Of a stretch of DNA of 64,000 nt, positions 43,024 through 50,477 are shown one piece after another. The translations under genes and the position numbers were made by a program. Numbering within the stretch: the stretch's first letter is position 1; every line of letters begins with the position of its first letter. The stretch is from CBDFGE01 sp965247055 (GTDB lineage Bacteria > Chloroflexota > Dehalococcoidia > Lucifugimonadales > JAGWBF01), in the NCBI GenBank assembly GCA_965247055.1, contig CBDFGE010000004.1, positions 1 to 64,000 of the forward strand. The letters run 5' to 3'. The notes under the pieces were generated by a model. It did no database searches. It saw only the letters and a list, made by a program, of their open reading frames with translations, and had not been told where the DNA came from.

Positions 43024-43223
43024 TAGAAACAAATGGTGGATTATCCGCTAAGGCCTTCATCCCTCGTTTTGGCCCCTGCAAGGGTCATGAATGCGACCTT
43101 TGCAGGGTTTGTTTGGCCGGCAAGAGATGTTGTGGGGACAACAACCCGCCAATACTAGTCGGGGGAGTTGCTCCATGGGAGAGAGTCTTCATCCCATTGG
43201 TAAGGAGGCAAATCAGTTGCTAG
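42981..43223 (+). CDS. Chimeric small Cys-rich ORF (uncertain)
   Basis: Starts SHTTVRTHTRRGY like the gene at 43990, then diverges into CKGHECDLCRVCLAGKRCCG, which could bind metal. The DNA encoding this core also forms a hairpin (43074-43107: CCCTGCAAGGGT and ACCTTTGCAGGG) followed by tttgttt, so it may instead be a terminator blocking rightward transcription into the inserted cassette. Coding status is open. Confidence 0.4.
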   Translation: MSHTTVRTHTRRGYLETNGGLSAKAFIPRFGPCKGHECDLCRVCLAGKRCCGDNNPPILVGGVAPWERVFIPLVRRQISC

Positions 43224-43601
43224 CACCGCGCCACCTAGCGCTTCGATATACCGATGAGCTTCCTCAAGACGCTGCCGCAGAGTGTGGTTTTCCTTGCGCA
43301 GTGTGGGGCTGGCCGACTCATCATCGTCGGTTGTGCGGGGGGGAGATAACGACTGTAGAGAGGGCGATGTTGGTTGAGGTGGCAGCAGAGCAGTCTGTAG
43401 CGCCGATCGCAGTGTGTTCTCCAAGTCTCTTAGCGCTCGGGCATAGGCTTCCCCGACACGTCGTATTGTTTCGAAGGTCTTGTCCAAGTCTTCAATTTGG
43501 TTCTTTGGTAATACGTGGTTCACAAGAATCTCGAGGGGGGTTCTCGAAACCACAAACTCCCGACTCCCCGGGTATTTGCCGGGTTTTCTTGATACAGACA
43601 T
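43155..43601 (-). CDS. Leftward cassette protein with coiled coil, unknown function
   Basis: ATG with aaggagagg upstream; 148 residues. SRKPGKYPGSREFVV opens the protein; EDLDKTFETIRRVGEAYARA and RKENHTLRQRLEEAHRYIEA are strong heptad-type helices; the middle is Ser/Pro-rich. No family recognised. Base composition differs from the rightward phage genes. It follows the zinc-ribbon ORF at 43685 in a leftward unit with its own promoter, like a moron. Confidence 0.6.
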   Translation of the reverse strand: MSVSRKPGKYPGSREFVVSRTPLEILVNHVLPKNQIEDLDKTFETIRRVGEAYARALRDLENTLRSALQTALLPPQPTSPSLQSLSPPRTTDDDESASPTLRKENHTLRQRLEEAHRYIEALGGAVLATDLPPYQWDEDSLPWSNSPD

Positions 43602-43684
43602 CTTTCCTCTCCTTCTCTTGGGGCTGGCCTCCGTCCGCTGGCAAGCTAGGCGGGGGTCAGCCCTTTCCCAAATTTGCTTTGCAT

Positions 43685-43843
43685 CTACCCTTTTGGTTGA
43701 TGTTTGCTAACCATTGGCTCTCCTGGTCTATCCCACCGCAGGGATTTGCACTTCGGGCACAACGCTGGCCGCTGACTGGTACGAGGAAGCCAAAAATGAC
43801 CACATTGAGAGCACAGAAGGGCACTTACTCGTATGGATGGCAC
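43685..43843 (-). CDS. Zinc-ribbon miniprotein of the leftward cassette
   Basis: GTG-started 52-residue ORF with aggag upstream: LLCSQCGHFWLPRTSQRPAL then CPKCKSLRWDRPGEP. Two CxxC knuckles and the WxPR...P..CPxC spacing give a treble-clef/zinc-ribbon pattern common in small phage and archaeal regulators. It lies between a consensus leftward promoter and the coiled-coil gene, so it is likely the first gene of the unit and may bind the operator-like repeats. Confidence 0.65.
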   Translation of the reverse strand: MPSIRVSALLCSQCGHFWLPRTSQRPALCPKCKSLRWDRPGEPMVSKHQPKG

Positions 43844-43858
43844 TTTTCCCACTCCTTT

Positions 43859-43897
43859 CAAATAGTCTACCCAAATAGTCTACCCAAATAGTAGACC
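43859..43897. repeat. Three 13-bp tandem operator-like repeats
   Basis: CAAATAGTCTACC occurs twice head to tail, followed by CAAATAGTAGACC. They overlap the -10 and transcription start of the leftward promoter, so a protein bound there would block transcription. Confidence 0.75.
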
Positions 43898-43917
43898 AAA
43901 TATATGGAGACTGTCAA
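43888..43917 (-). promoter_or_regulatory. Leftward promoter of the inserted cassette
   Basis: On the minus strand TTGACA (43917-43912), an 18-nt spacer and TACTAT (43893-43888). It drives the zinc-ribbon and coiled-coil ORFs. Confidence 0.7.
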
Positions 43918-43954
43918 CCCAGTCTATTCACTGAAAGCGGTGCAGCCAACACAG

Positions 43955-44032
43955 CCTGAAAGCCCAGGGCGAGCGAAGGAGATGCGTCGATGAGCCACAC
44001 GACGGTGAGAGCGCACACACGGCGGGGATATC
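43955..44032 (+). repeat. 78-bp direct repeat, right copy
   Basis: Second copy of 42946-43023. It repeats AlpA-like C-terminal codons that here have no upstream gene, showing the duplication accompanied insertion of the intervening ~930 bp. Confidence 0.85.
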
Positions 44033-44286
44033 AGGTCCGGGCGCACCCCCGGCGCACTACTGGCGCGGCCATACGGGACGTGCTAGCGCGGGATGGAGAA
44101 CGGGCAATCGAGCGGGCACAGGCACGGCTAAGCGGCGAATGCCAGCACGCCGGGCAGTTCCTGGCCTACCACGAAACCGGCGTCACCTTCTTCGTGTGTC
44201 GGTGCTGCCAGCGTCACATCGACTATTCACAGATGCAGGAGTGGGCGCAGGAAGGTCGGGTTAAGAGAGAGCAGATAGATGTCTAG
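43990..44286 (+). CDS. Phage protein with paired cysteine motifs, unknown function
   Basis: 98 residues: basic start SHTTVRAHTRRGYQVRAHPR, helix VLARDGERAIERAQARLSG, then CQHAGQFLAYHE and FFVCRCCQRHIDY (possible zinc site). It is the intact version of the gene whose first codons are duplicated at 42981, so it originally followed the AlpA-like gene directly. Confidence 0.6.
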   Translation: MSHTTVRAHTRRGYQVRAHPRRTTGAAIRDVLARDGERAIERAQARLSGECQHAGQFLAYHETGVTFFVCRCCQRHIDYSQMQEWAQEGRVKREQIDV

Positions 44287-44374
44287 CGAGGTTGCAATGG
44301 CTAGGCCCACCGACCTAGGCGCCCACCGCATCATCCGGCTCCCAGAGGACTACGACCCCAATGAGGTCGCCTAG
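44279..44374 (+). CDS. 31-residue ORF between two phage genes (uncertain)
   Basis: ATG at 44279 overlaps the end of the previous gene and its TAG abuts the ATG at 44375. Product SSEVAMARPTDLGAHRIIRL then PEDYDPNEVA. Perfect packing argues for translation; no family known. Confidence 0.4.
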   Translation: MSSEVAMARPTDLGAHRIIRLPEDYDPNEVA

Positions 44375-44812
44375 ATGAAATTTCTGGCAGTTAAACGGCT
44401 AAGCGGCTTGCAACCCATCGACGAGGCGGGGGAGACGGCGATGCGCAAGATGGGCCTGGGCGAAGTGCTGACTGTGGAGGTCAAACGCCCCCGGAACGTG
44501 CGCTTTCATGCAAAGTTCTTCGCCATGCTCCAGCTAATCCTGGCCAACCAGGACCACTACAAGTCCCTGGAGGACTTGTTGGACGTTTGCAAGCTGCGCA
44601 CTGGCCATTGCCGGACCATTCAGACGAAGCAGGGGGAGGTAAGGATTCCTGAGTCTATCTCTTTTGCGGCGATGGACGACACGGAGTTCGCCGACTTTTA
44701 CGACCACGCCTGCTACTGGGTCGTAACCGAAGTGGTTCCTGGCCTGGAGCGGCAGCACTTGGACGAGGAAGTAGCGGCCCGGCTGCTGGAGTTCGGCAGA
44801 CCGGAAGGCTAG
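44375..44812 (+). CDS. DUF1367 phage protein
   Basis: 145 residues with the DUF1367 pattern: ELKR-like start KFLAVKRLSGLQPID, NVRFHAKFFAMLQLILANQD, SISFAAMDDTEFADFYDHAC. Found in phage early/recombination regions; exact role unknown. Precedes the recombination genes. Confidence 0.75.
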   Translation: MKFLAVKRLSGLQPIDEAGETAMRKMGLGEVLTVEVKRPRNVRFHAKFFAMLQLILANQDHYKSLEDLLDVCKLRTGHCRTIQTKQGEVRIPESISFAAMDDTEFADFYDHACYWVVTEVVPGLERQHLDEEVAARLLEFGRPEG

Positions 44813-44837
44813 GCGACAAGAAGGGATAGGAGGAGTA

Positions 44838-45596
44838 ATGATAGCGACCAACGAAGTTGCAACTCGGAGCGTTCCGCCGGAACTCCTAGAGAAGGTGCTA
44901 ATCGAGGGCGACCTTGAGAAGCTGTCGGCGGCTGAGCGAATGGAGTACTACGAGAAAGTCTGCGACAGCCTCGGACTCAATCCTCTGACCCGGCCCTTCG
45001 ACTACATCAAGCTATCGGGCAAGCTCACCCTCTACGCCAAGAAGGACGCCACGGAGCAACTGGCGAAGATGCACCACGTCAGCATTAAGTTGCAGCCAGG
45101 GCGGTCGATTGAGGGCGTCTACCTAGTCCAGGCCACGGCCTCAACCGAATACCGCTCGGTAGACGCCACCGGAGCGGTCCCGATTGAATCCCTCAAAGGC
45201 GAGGCCAAGGCCAACGCACTAATGAAGGCCGAGACCAAAGCCTGCCGCCGGGCTGTGCTGCGGCTGGTGGGTCTGGGATGGCTGGACGAGACCGAGGTCG
45301 CAGCCGTACCGGATGCAGTGCCGGTGGTGGTGGACCCCGCTACCGGTGAGATCGCGCCTCCGGCATTGGCGCCGTCGTCGACCGGTGAGCAACCGTCAGG
45401 GCCAACCGGGGCAACACAGGAGGCGCTGCATGCCCTGAACAAGGCGCGGAAGCAGGCCGGGATGAGTGCCGATGAGATGGTGGCCATGTCCACGAACCGC
45501 TTTGGGGTTGGGCCGCGCAGCCTGAACGCGCAGCAGTTGGACGAGCTGACGGCCATGGTAGGTCAGTCAGGAGAGGAGACGGCCAATGCAGACTAG
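44838..45596 (+). CDS. Putative phage recombination protein (RecT/single-strand annealing-like)
   Basis: 252 residues with YYEKVCDSLGLNPLTRPFDY, IKLSGKLTLYAKKDATEQLA, and KANALMKAETKACRRAVLRL, a pattern seen in phage proteins encoded beside RecB-like exonucleases. The C-terminal 90 residues are a Pro/Ala linker plus a short helical tail. The overlap with the nuclease gene (11 nt) supports a recombinase-exonuclease pair. The family assignment is by pattern and context only. Confidence 0.55.
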   Translation: MIATNEVATRSVPPELLEKVLIEGDLEKLSAAERMEYYEKVCDSLGLNPLTRPFDYIKLSGKLTLYAKKDATEQLAKMHHVSIKLQPGRSIEGVYLVQATASTEYRSVDATGAVPIESLKGEAKANALMKAETKACRRAVLRLVGLGWLDETEVAAVPDAVPVVVDPATGEIAPPALAPSSTGEQPSGPTGATQEALHALNKARKQAGMSADEMVAMSTNRFGVGPRSLNAQQLDELTAMVGQSGEETANAD

Positions 45597-46380
45597 TGAA
45601 CGTCTACAGCTACTGCCGCAGTACCGTGACACGACCATCGCGATGGAGGCGAGAAGGGGGCAGCACTGGTACCGGGTGGACGGTCACGAGGCCCTGCTGC
45701 CGTCCGTGACGACCTTCCTCAAGGTGATAGACAAGTCCGGCCCCTTGGTGGGCTGGGCAAGGAAGGATGCATTGGAGAAGGCGGCAGCAGAGCTCCGAGC
45801 GCAGTTGCAGATCGCAGTGCCCTGGCGGGATGAGGATCAAGGGCCGTGGGTGGACGACGTCATGGCGGGCGCCAAGGACCGGATATCTCGCACAAAGGAC
45901 AGCGCCGCCGAGGCCGGCACGACCGCCCACGAGCTGATCGCTGCCATCCTCCAGGGCGGCAGCCCCATAGTTCCGGATGCGTTGCGCCCGGCGGTCCAAG
46001 GCGCCCAGGAGATACTGGCGGACTATCGGCTCAGCCCCGTCTCCATGGAGCACCTTGCCTGGCACCCCTCCCAGCAGTACGCAGGGACTATCGACCTCGT
46101 GGCCCGTGATGCCGATGGCAGGCTGGTGGTGGTGGACTGGAAGCGGGCCAAGGGCATCTATCCAGAGCATGGCTATCAGGTCGCGGCCTACGCCGATGCG
46201 ATCGAGGCCCTTACCGGTGAGCCGGTGGCCGGCGCCTATGTGGTCCGCCTTCCCCAGGACGACCAGGGCGACCTGCATTACGAAGTCCGGGCCGTCGAAG
46301 ACCGCGCCCAGGCGCAGGCCATCTATCGCCTGGCCCTGGGTTTGTGGTGGGCACTGAAGGGGCCGATATGGAGCAGCTAA
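45586..46380 (+). CDS. RecB/Cas4-like PD-(D/E)XK nuclease
   Basis: 264 residues. SVTTFLKVIDKSGPLVGWAR, the His motif in AGTTAHELIAAIL, GTIDLVARDADGRLVVVDWK with the metal Asp and (D)xK, and YQVAAYADAIEALTG matching the QxxxY-like motif. Probably the 5'-3' exonuclease partner of the upstream recombinase. Confidence 0.75.
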   Translation: MQTSERLQLLPQYRDTTIAMEARRGQHWYRVDGHEALLPSVTTFLKVIDKSGPLVGWARKDALEKAAAELRAQLQIAVPWRDEDQGPWVDDVMAGAKDRISRTKDSAAEAGTTAHELIAAILQGGSPIVPDALRPAVQGAQEILADYRLSPVSMEHLAWHPSQQYAGTIDLVARDADGRLVVVDWKRAKGIYPEHGYQVAAYADAIEALTGEPVAGAYVVRLPQDDQGDLHYEVRAVEDRAQAQAIYRLALGLWWALKGPIWSS

Positions 46381-47246
46381 CGCGCCACCCGCTGAGCGCC
46401 CTCTGGGGCGACATGCCCGAGGACCAGTACCGAGAATTCGTGGCAGGAATCGAGAAACGGCATATCCGGCAGATGATTATGACCTTGGACGGGACAATCT
46501 TGGACGGGTGGCACCGCTACAAGGCCTGCCTGGAGTTGGGTATCGAGCCCTTCGTCGCCGTCTATACCGAGGACGACCCAGTGGGCTATGTCATCCGGCA
46601 GAACGCGATGCGGCGGCACCTGACCGCAGGCCAGCGTGCCGCCTGCATCGTGGCCTGCCACGAGTGGGCAAAGACGGGTCGCCCCCCAAAGGGTGACCCA
46701 GGGTCACCCTTTTCTACGGAGGCTTACCCTGATACGGCCCGACTCACAGGGGGTGACCCCGGGTCACCCCCTGTGGCGACTGTATCTGATATGGCCGAGG
46801 AAGCAGGGGTCAGTGAGCGGACGATTCAGAGGGCCAAGGTTGCTCAGGACGCTGGGCTGGGTGAAAAGACCCGATCCGGTGAACTATCGCCGAAAGCCGC
46901 CGCAGCCCAGGCCAAAGGCGAGCCCAACCTGCCCAAGGGGCCGACGCCCAAAGAGCGCTTAGAGGCCCAGGTAGACGCCCTGGCCATGGAGGTGCAGGAG
47001 AAAGCCGAGGAGAACGAAAGGCTAGAGCGTGCGCTAAGGGAGGCACGCGCCCAAATGTCCGAGTATCCACATGAACGGGAGAAGGCTGCCACCGAGCGCG
47101 AGGCGATTATCAGTACGCTGCGGTCCCAACTGAATGAGTACATGGTCCGGGCGAATGAGGATAGCCAATCCTTGCGCTACTGGAAGCGGGAAGCCAAGCA
47201 GCCGTGCCGAAAGTGCGGTACAGAGTGGGAGTTTACAAATGATTAA
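46368..47246 (+). CDS. ParB-like nuclease-domain protein with internal palindromic DNA
   Basis: ATG 46368 has aagggg upstream. N-terminal ParB-like domain: MTLDGTILDGWHRYKACLEL with the GxxRxxA-like GWHRYKA, EDDPVGYVIRQNAMRRHLTAGQRA; a middle HTH (MAEEAGVSERTIQRAKV); a coiled coil (about residues 200-270); and C-terminal CRKCGTEW. Between domains the gene carries two perfect palindromes encoding two GDPGSP repeats. Likely a phage DNA-binding replication or partition protein. Confidence 0.75.
   Translation: MEQLTRHPLSALWGDMPEDQYREFVAGIEKRHIRQMIMTLDGTILDGWHRYKACLELGIEPFVAVYTEDDPVGYVIRQNAMRRHLTAGQRAACIVACHEWAKTGRPPKGDPGSPFSTEAYPDTARLTGGDPGSPPVATVSDMAEEAGVSERTIQRAKVAQDAGLGEKTRSGELSPKAAAAQAKGEPNLPKGPTPKERLEAQVDALAMEVQEKAEENERLERALREARAQMSEYPHEREKAATEREAIISTLRSQLNEYMVRANEDSQSLRYWKREAKQPCRKCGTEWEFTND
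46688..46712. repeat. Perfect 25-bp palindrome in the ParB-like gene
   Basis: Arms AAAGGGTGACCC and GGGTCACCCTTT around a central A at 46700. The core GGGTGACCC-N-GGGTCACCC recurs 60 bp away. Confidence 0.9.
46745..46775. repeat. Perfect 31-bp palindrome in the ParB-like gene
   Basis: Arms CACAGGGGGTGACCC and GGGTCACCCCCTGTG around a central C at 46760. Same 19-bp core as the palindrome at 46688. Confidence 0.9.
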
Positions 47247-47760
47247 GCACGAGTGTCCAACCACGCCACCACCAGTGCGAGAGGAGGAGTTTCTGACTGG
47301 GCCTCCACCACTATCTCAGGCAGAGATCGACACCATTGAGCGAACGGTCAGGGAAACTCCGCCTGGGTCAGATGCGGAGACGGTGCTCCAACTCCAAGAG
47401 GAAGTTCGATTCCTGCTAGCGTCGCCAAAGGATGAAGATCGCTGGATAGAGAACCAGCGGCTTAAACAGGAGCAGTTGGAAGCCTATCTCCATTGGCTCA
47501 AGGAAGAGACGGAGGCACTACGATTTTACAAATCGTCCATGGAGCAGTGGTGTAGGGATCATGGCTGGACCGAAGCTGAACTAGAACGAGAGCGTCAGAG
47601 CAGCCACAAGAAGACTGCCAACTTAACCATAGTGATGAGTCCGACTCTGCGGTCCTCCTTGGAGAAGATCGCCCAGCGGCATCGGGTCACCATAGCGGCG
47701 TGGGCGCGAGACGTGCTCCACCATGCGGCGCTCGAATACTACCCGGAGTCGAGCGAGTGA
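47239..47760 (+). CDS. Coiled-coil protein with ribbon-helix-helix-like C-terminus
   Basis: ATG 47239 overlaps the previous stop. The N-terminal half is Pro-rich and then strongly helical (LQLQEEVRFLLA, LKQEQLEAYLHWLKEE). The C-terminus TANLTIVMSPTLRSSLEKIA then VTIAAWARDVLHHA resembles an RHH DNA-binding fold. Likely a phage DNA-binding protein. Confidence 0.55.
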   Translation: MIKHECPTTPPPVREEEFLTGPPPLSQAEIDTIERTVRETPPGSDAETVLQLQEEVRFLLASPKDEDRWIENQRLKQEQLEAYLHWLKEETEALRFYKSSMEQWCRDHGWTEAELERERQSSHKKTANLTIVMSPTLRSSLEKIAQRHRVTIAAWARDVLHHAALEYYPESSE

Positions 47761-50477
47761 CCACCCAGATACCTATGCTGGACCGCCCCGTGCCTGCTGG
47801 CGAGCTCGTGCTACGCCCGTATCAGGCGTGGTCTGTGGACGAGCTGGCGCGGGCCAAGCGAGATGGGCATCTGTGGACGATTCTTTGCGCGCCAACCGGA
47901 TCGGGCAAGACAGAGATTTCGATCCACCTCATTGACCGAGCCCGCAAGCGGGGCATGCGCATCGCTTTCGTCTGCGACCGGAGGACGCTGGTTGATCAGA
48001 CCCGTAAACGATTCGCCGCCTACGGTATCCCGCACGGAGTAGCGATGGCCGAGAAGACCTTTGGGCGGTCCATGCCGATTCAAATTTGCTCAGCTCAGAC
48101 GATCGAAAAGCGTGGCTACTGGCCAACGCTTGATCTTTTGGTCATAGACGAAGCTCATACCCAGCGCAAAGGTGTCTTAGAGTTTGCCAAGGCGTGGGGC
48201 GGGCCGGTGATCGGTCTGACCGCCACGCCTCTGACCGAGGGCCTGGGCCAGTGGTACTCGAAGGTCGTCAATGCGGTCACGACCGACCGGCTGCTGGCGG
48301 ACGGCTACCTTGCTCCGCTCAAGATATTCGCGGCCACCGAGATCGACATGCGAGGTGCGAAGAAGACGGCGGGGGAATGGCAGTCGGGTGAGGTTCGCGA
48401 ACGGGGGCGCAAGATCGTCGGCGACATTGTGAGCACCTATGAGCGCATGACTCGCCAGCACTTCGGCGGGCCGGTCAAGACGCTGCTGTTCTCGGCTGAC
48501 ATTGCCCACGGAGAGGAGCTGTGCCGAGCCTTTCAGGCGGCGGGGCATGACTTTCGGCAGTCCACGTATCACGACGGTACCGACGAGACCGAGGCAATGG
48601 TGGAAGGCTTCCGACGAGGTGATTTCATGGGCCTTGTCTCAGTGGAGAAGTTCTGCCTCGATGAGGAAACAGAGGTTCTAACATCCGACGGCTGGATAGG
48701 CATGACTGGGATAACAAGTGAACATGCCGTTGCAAACTTTTGGTCGGCTGATGGACGGATTACCTTCGCTAAGCCCAAGGATGTAATACATCGAGTCCTT
48801 CGGCCAACAGATGATTGGGTTACACACCCACGCGGAATAAAGGTGACAGCAGACCACCGGATGTTGGTTCGGAGCCGTGGTGCAATTTCATGGAAGACGG
48901 TTCCCGCCAATGCCTTGATAGGAAGGCGAATGCAAATTCCCGATTGTGGCGTGGCGGAACCGTTCGATGTTGATACCCCAGAATGTCCCCATCCCGAATC
49001 CGACGAACAGCGGAGGTTGTCGGTTAATAGTTATCACCTACGTCGGCAGGGCATGGGGGTATTGGAAGCACGCGAGGAAGCTAGAGCCCGCATCGCCCGG
49101 CGGGATTCATTAACCTACGTACCCACGGAGGAATTGACGATAGACCAATGCCGGTTCATCGGCTTTTGGCTGGGGGACGGAACTACACTCAGGCCCGCCA
49201 GAGGCGGTATCGGTTACCGGATTGATCAGTCCCTGGCTTATCCGTCCATCGTGGAGTGGGTAGATGCCCTATGCGAACGTCTGGATTACGACTACGCGAG
49301 GAGAGTCGTACCGCCAAGCGGGAAGACACCGCACAACTCAGTTTCTTGGCGGTTTTCTCGCGGCACAGGCTTCGGACCGCAGGCCATGCGTGGTCTTTTT
49401 GAGTTGGAACCTTACCTGGATAAGAATGGCTCCCCATTGCTATGGGGACTTGATGTAGCCCAATTCGATGCCTTGATTGAAGGTGTCTGGATGGCCGATG
49501 GCGACCACAGTGAACAATACGCTGGTGATAGCAGGGGACGGCGCATTGGGTCGGTACGGAAACACTTCGTTGACCTATTGCAAGCCATTGCGGTTTGCCG
49601 GGAGTTCAGGGCCACCGTGCGTCCTGGAAGCGCACCCAAACAACCGAACCATCGCCAATCTTTCTACCTGTGGATATCAAAGAAGGACTCGCCGACGGTT
49701 ACCCTGGGCCAGCAGCACGTTCCACAATTCACAACCGAATCGGCTGGGCCAGGCGACCTAGCATGGTGCGTAGAAACTGATTCAGGCTACATCGTCATTC
49801 GGCGTGACGGGTATGTGTCCGTGGTGGGCAACTGTAAGGGCTTCGATGTACCGGACGTGCTGTGCATGATCGGAGCACGTCCCTACTCGTCGTCTCTAGC
49901 CTCTGTAATCCAGCAGATGGGCCGTGGGATGCGGACCGCCGAGGGGAAGGACTTCTGCCTGTATCTCGATCATGCCGGCAACGTCGCGGGCTGGTACGAC
50001 GACGTGATGGACTTCTGGGCCAACGGCGTGGACCGCCTGGATGTGGCCGAAAAGCGGAAGCCCAAGCGTCGCGAGGGCGAGGACCGGCCGGATGTGGTCT
50101 GCGACTGCGGCTACGTGCTTCAGCCGGGTATGCAGAGTTGCCCGTCCTGTGGCGCTGCGCGTCGCAGGCGCCGAACGAGGGCAGAGGTGGTGCCTGGCCG
50201 CATGGAGGAATGGGCGCCGTCTCAATCGGCGGAATGGATGAAGGACGAGTCTTGGGTCTGGTCTCAGCTATGTCGACTGGCGTTGGAGCGGACGAACGGC
50301 GACTCCAATACCGCACAAGGGAAGGCAGCTGGCTACTACAAGGGAATGTACAGCCGTTTTCCGAAGTGGGGCCGTCCACTCAAGCCATGCGACGGGCCTG
50401 TCGACGAAAGGGTATCGAAGCGAGTCCAACACAACCTGATCCGATACCGATACGCCAAATCGCGGAGGGCCGCGTGA
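47757..50477 (+). CDS. Superfamily 2 helicase with an intein
   Basis: GTG 47757 overlaps the previous stop. Extein: Walker A CAPTGSGKTE (Lys about residue 51), LLVIDEAH, IGLTATPL, motif V VSVEKF-(intein)-CKGFDVPDV and motif VI QQMGRGMRT, then a C-terminal zinc ribbon (CDCGYVLQPGMQSCPSC). Without the intein the product is about 513 residues, normal for phage DEAD-type replicative helicases. The intein occupies residues 300-692. Confidence 0.9.
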   Translation: MTTQIPMLDRPVPAGELVLRPYQAWSVDELARAKRDGHLWTILCAPTGSGKTEISIHLIDRARKRGMRIAFVCDRRTLVDQTRKRFAAYGIPHGVAMAEKTFGRSMPIQICSAQTIEKRGYWPTLDLLVIDEAHTQRKGVLEFAKAWGGPVIGLTATPLTEGLGQWYSKVVNAVTTDRLLADGYLAPLKIFAATEIDMRGAKKTAGEWQSGEVRERGRKIVGDIVSTYERMTRQHFGGPVKTLLFSADIAHGEELCRAFQAAGHDFRQSTYHDGTDETEAMVEGFRRGDFMGLVSVEKFCLDEETEVLTSDGWIGMTGITSEHAVANFWSADGRITFAKPKDVIHRVLRPTDDWVTHPRGIKVTADHRMLVRSRGAISWKTVPANALIGRRMQIPDCGVAEPFDVDTPECPHPESDEQRRLSVNSYHLRRQGMGVLEAREEARARIARRDSLTYVPTEELTIDQCRFIGFWLGDGTTLRPARGGIGYRIDQSLAYPSIVEWVDALCERLDYDYARRVVPPSGKTPHNSVSWRFSRGTGFGPQAMRGLFELEPYLDKNGSPLLWGLDVAQFDALIEGVWMADGDHSEQYAGDSRGRRIGSVRKHFVDLLQAIAVCREFRATVRPGSAPKQPNHRQSFYLWISKKDSPTVTLGQQHVPQFTTESAGPGDLAWCVETDSGYIVIRRDGYVSVVGNCKGFDVPDVLCMIGARPYSSSLASVIQQMGRGMRTAEGKDFCLYLDHAGNVAGWYDDVMDFWANGVDRLDVAEKRKPKRREGEDRPDVVCDCGYVLQPGMQSCPSCGAARRRRRTRAEVVPGRMEEWAPSQSAEWMKDESWVWSQLCRLALERTNGDSNTAQGKAAGYYKGMYSRFPKWGRPLKPCDGPVDERVSKRVQHNLIRYRYAKSRRAA
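48654..49832 (+). other. Intein with LAGLIDADG endonuclease domain
   Basis: Block A CLDEETEVLTSDGW, block B IKVTADHRMLV (TxxH-like TADH), two endonuclease motifs (FIGFWLGDGT and LIEGVWMADGDH), and block F/G YVSVVGN before Cys+1. The penultimate residue is Gly rather than the usual His. It interrupts helicase motif V, a conserved site typical for inteins. Its DNA is more AT-rich than the extein, consistent with independent spread. Confidence 0.9.

Noticed and set aside
43091..43891. 266-residue rightward ORF
   Set aside because: It is antisense to the zinc-ribbon and coiled-coil ORFs, which have promoter and ribosome sites.
43859..43897. CRISPR-like short tandem repeats
   Set aside because: The units are 13 bp and directly abutting, without spacers, so they are operator-like rather than CRISPR.
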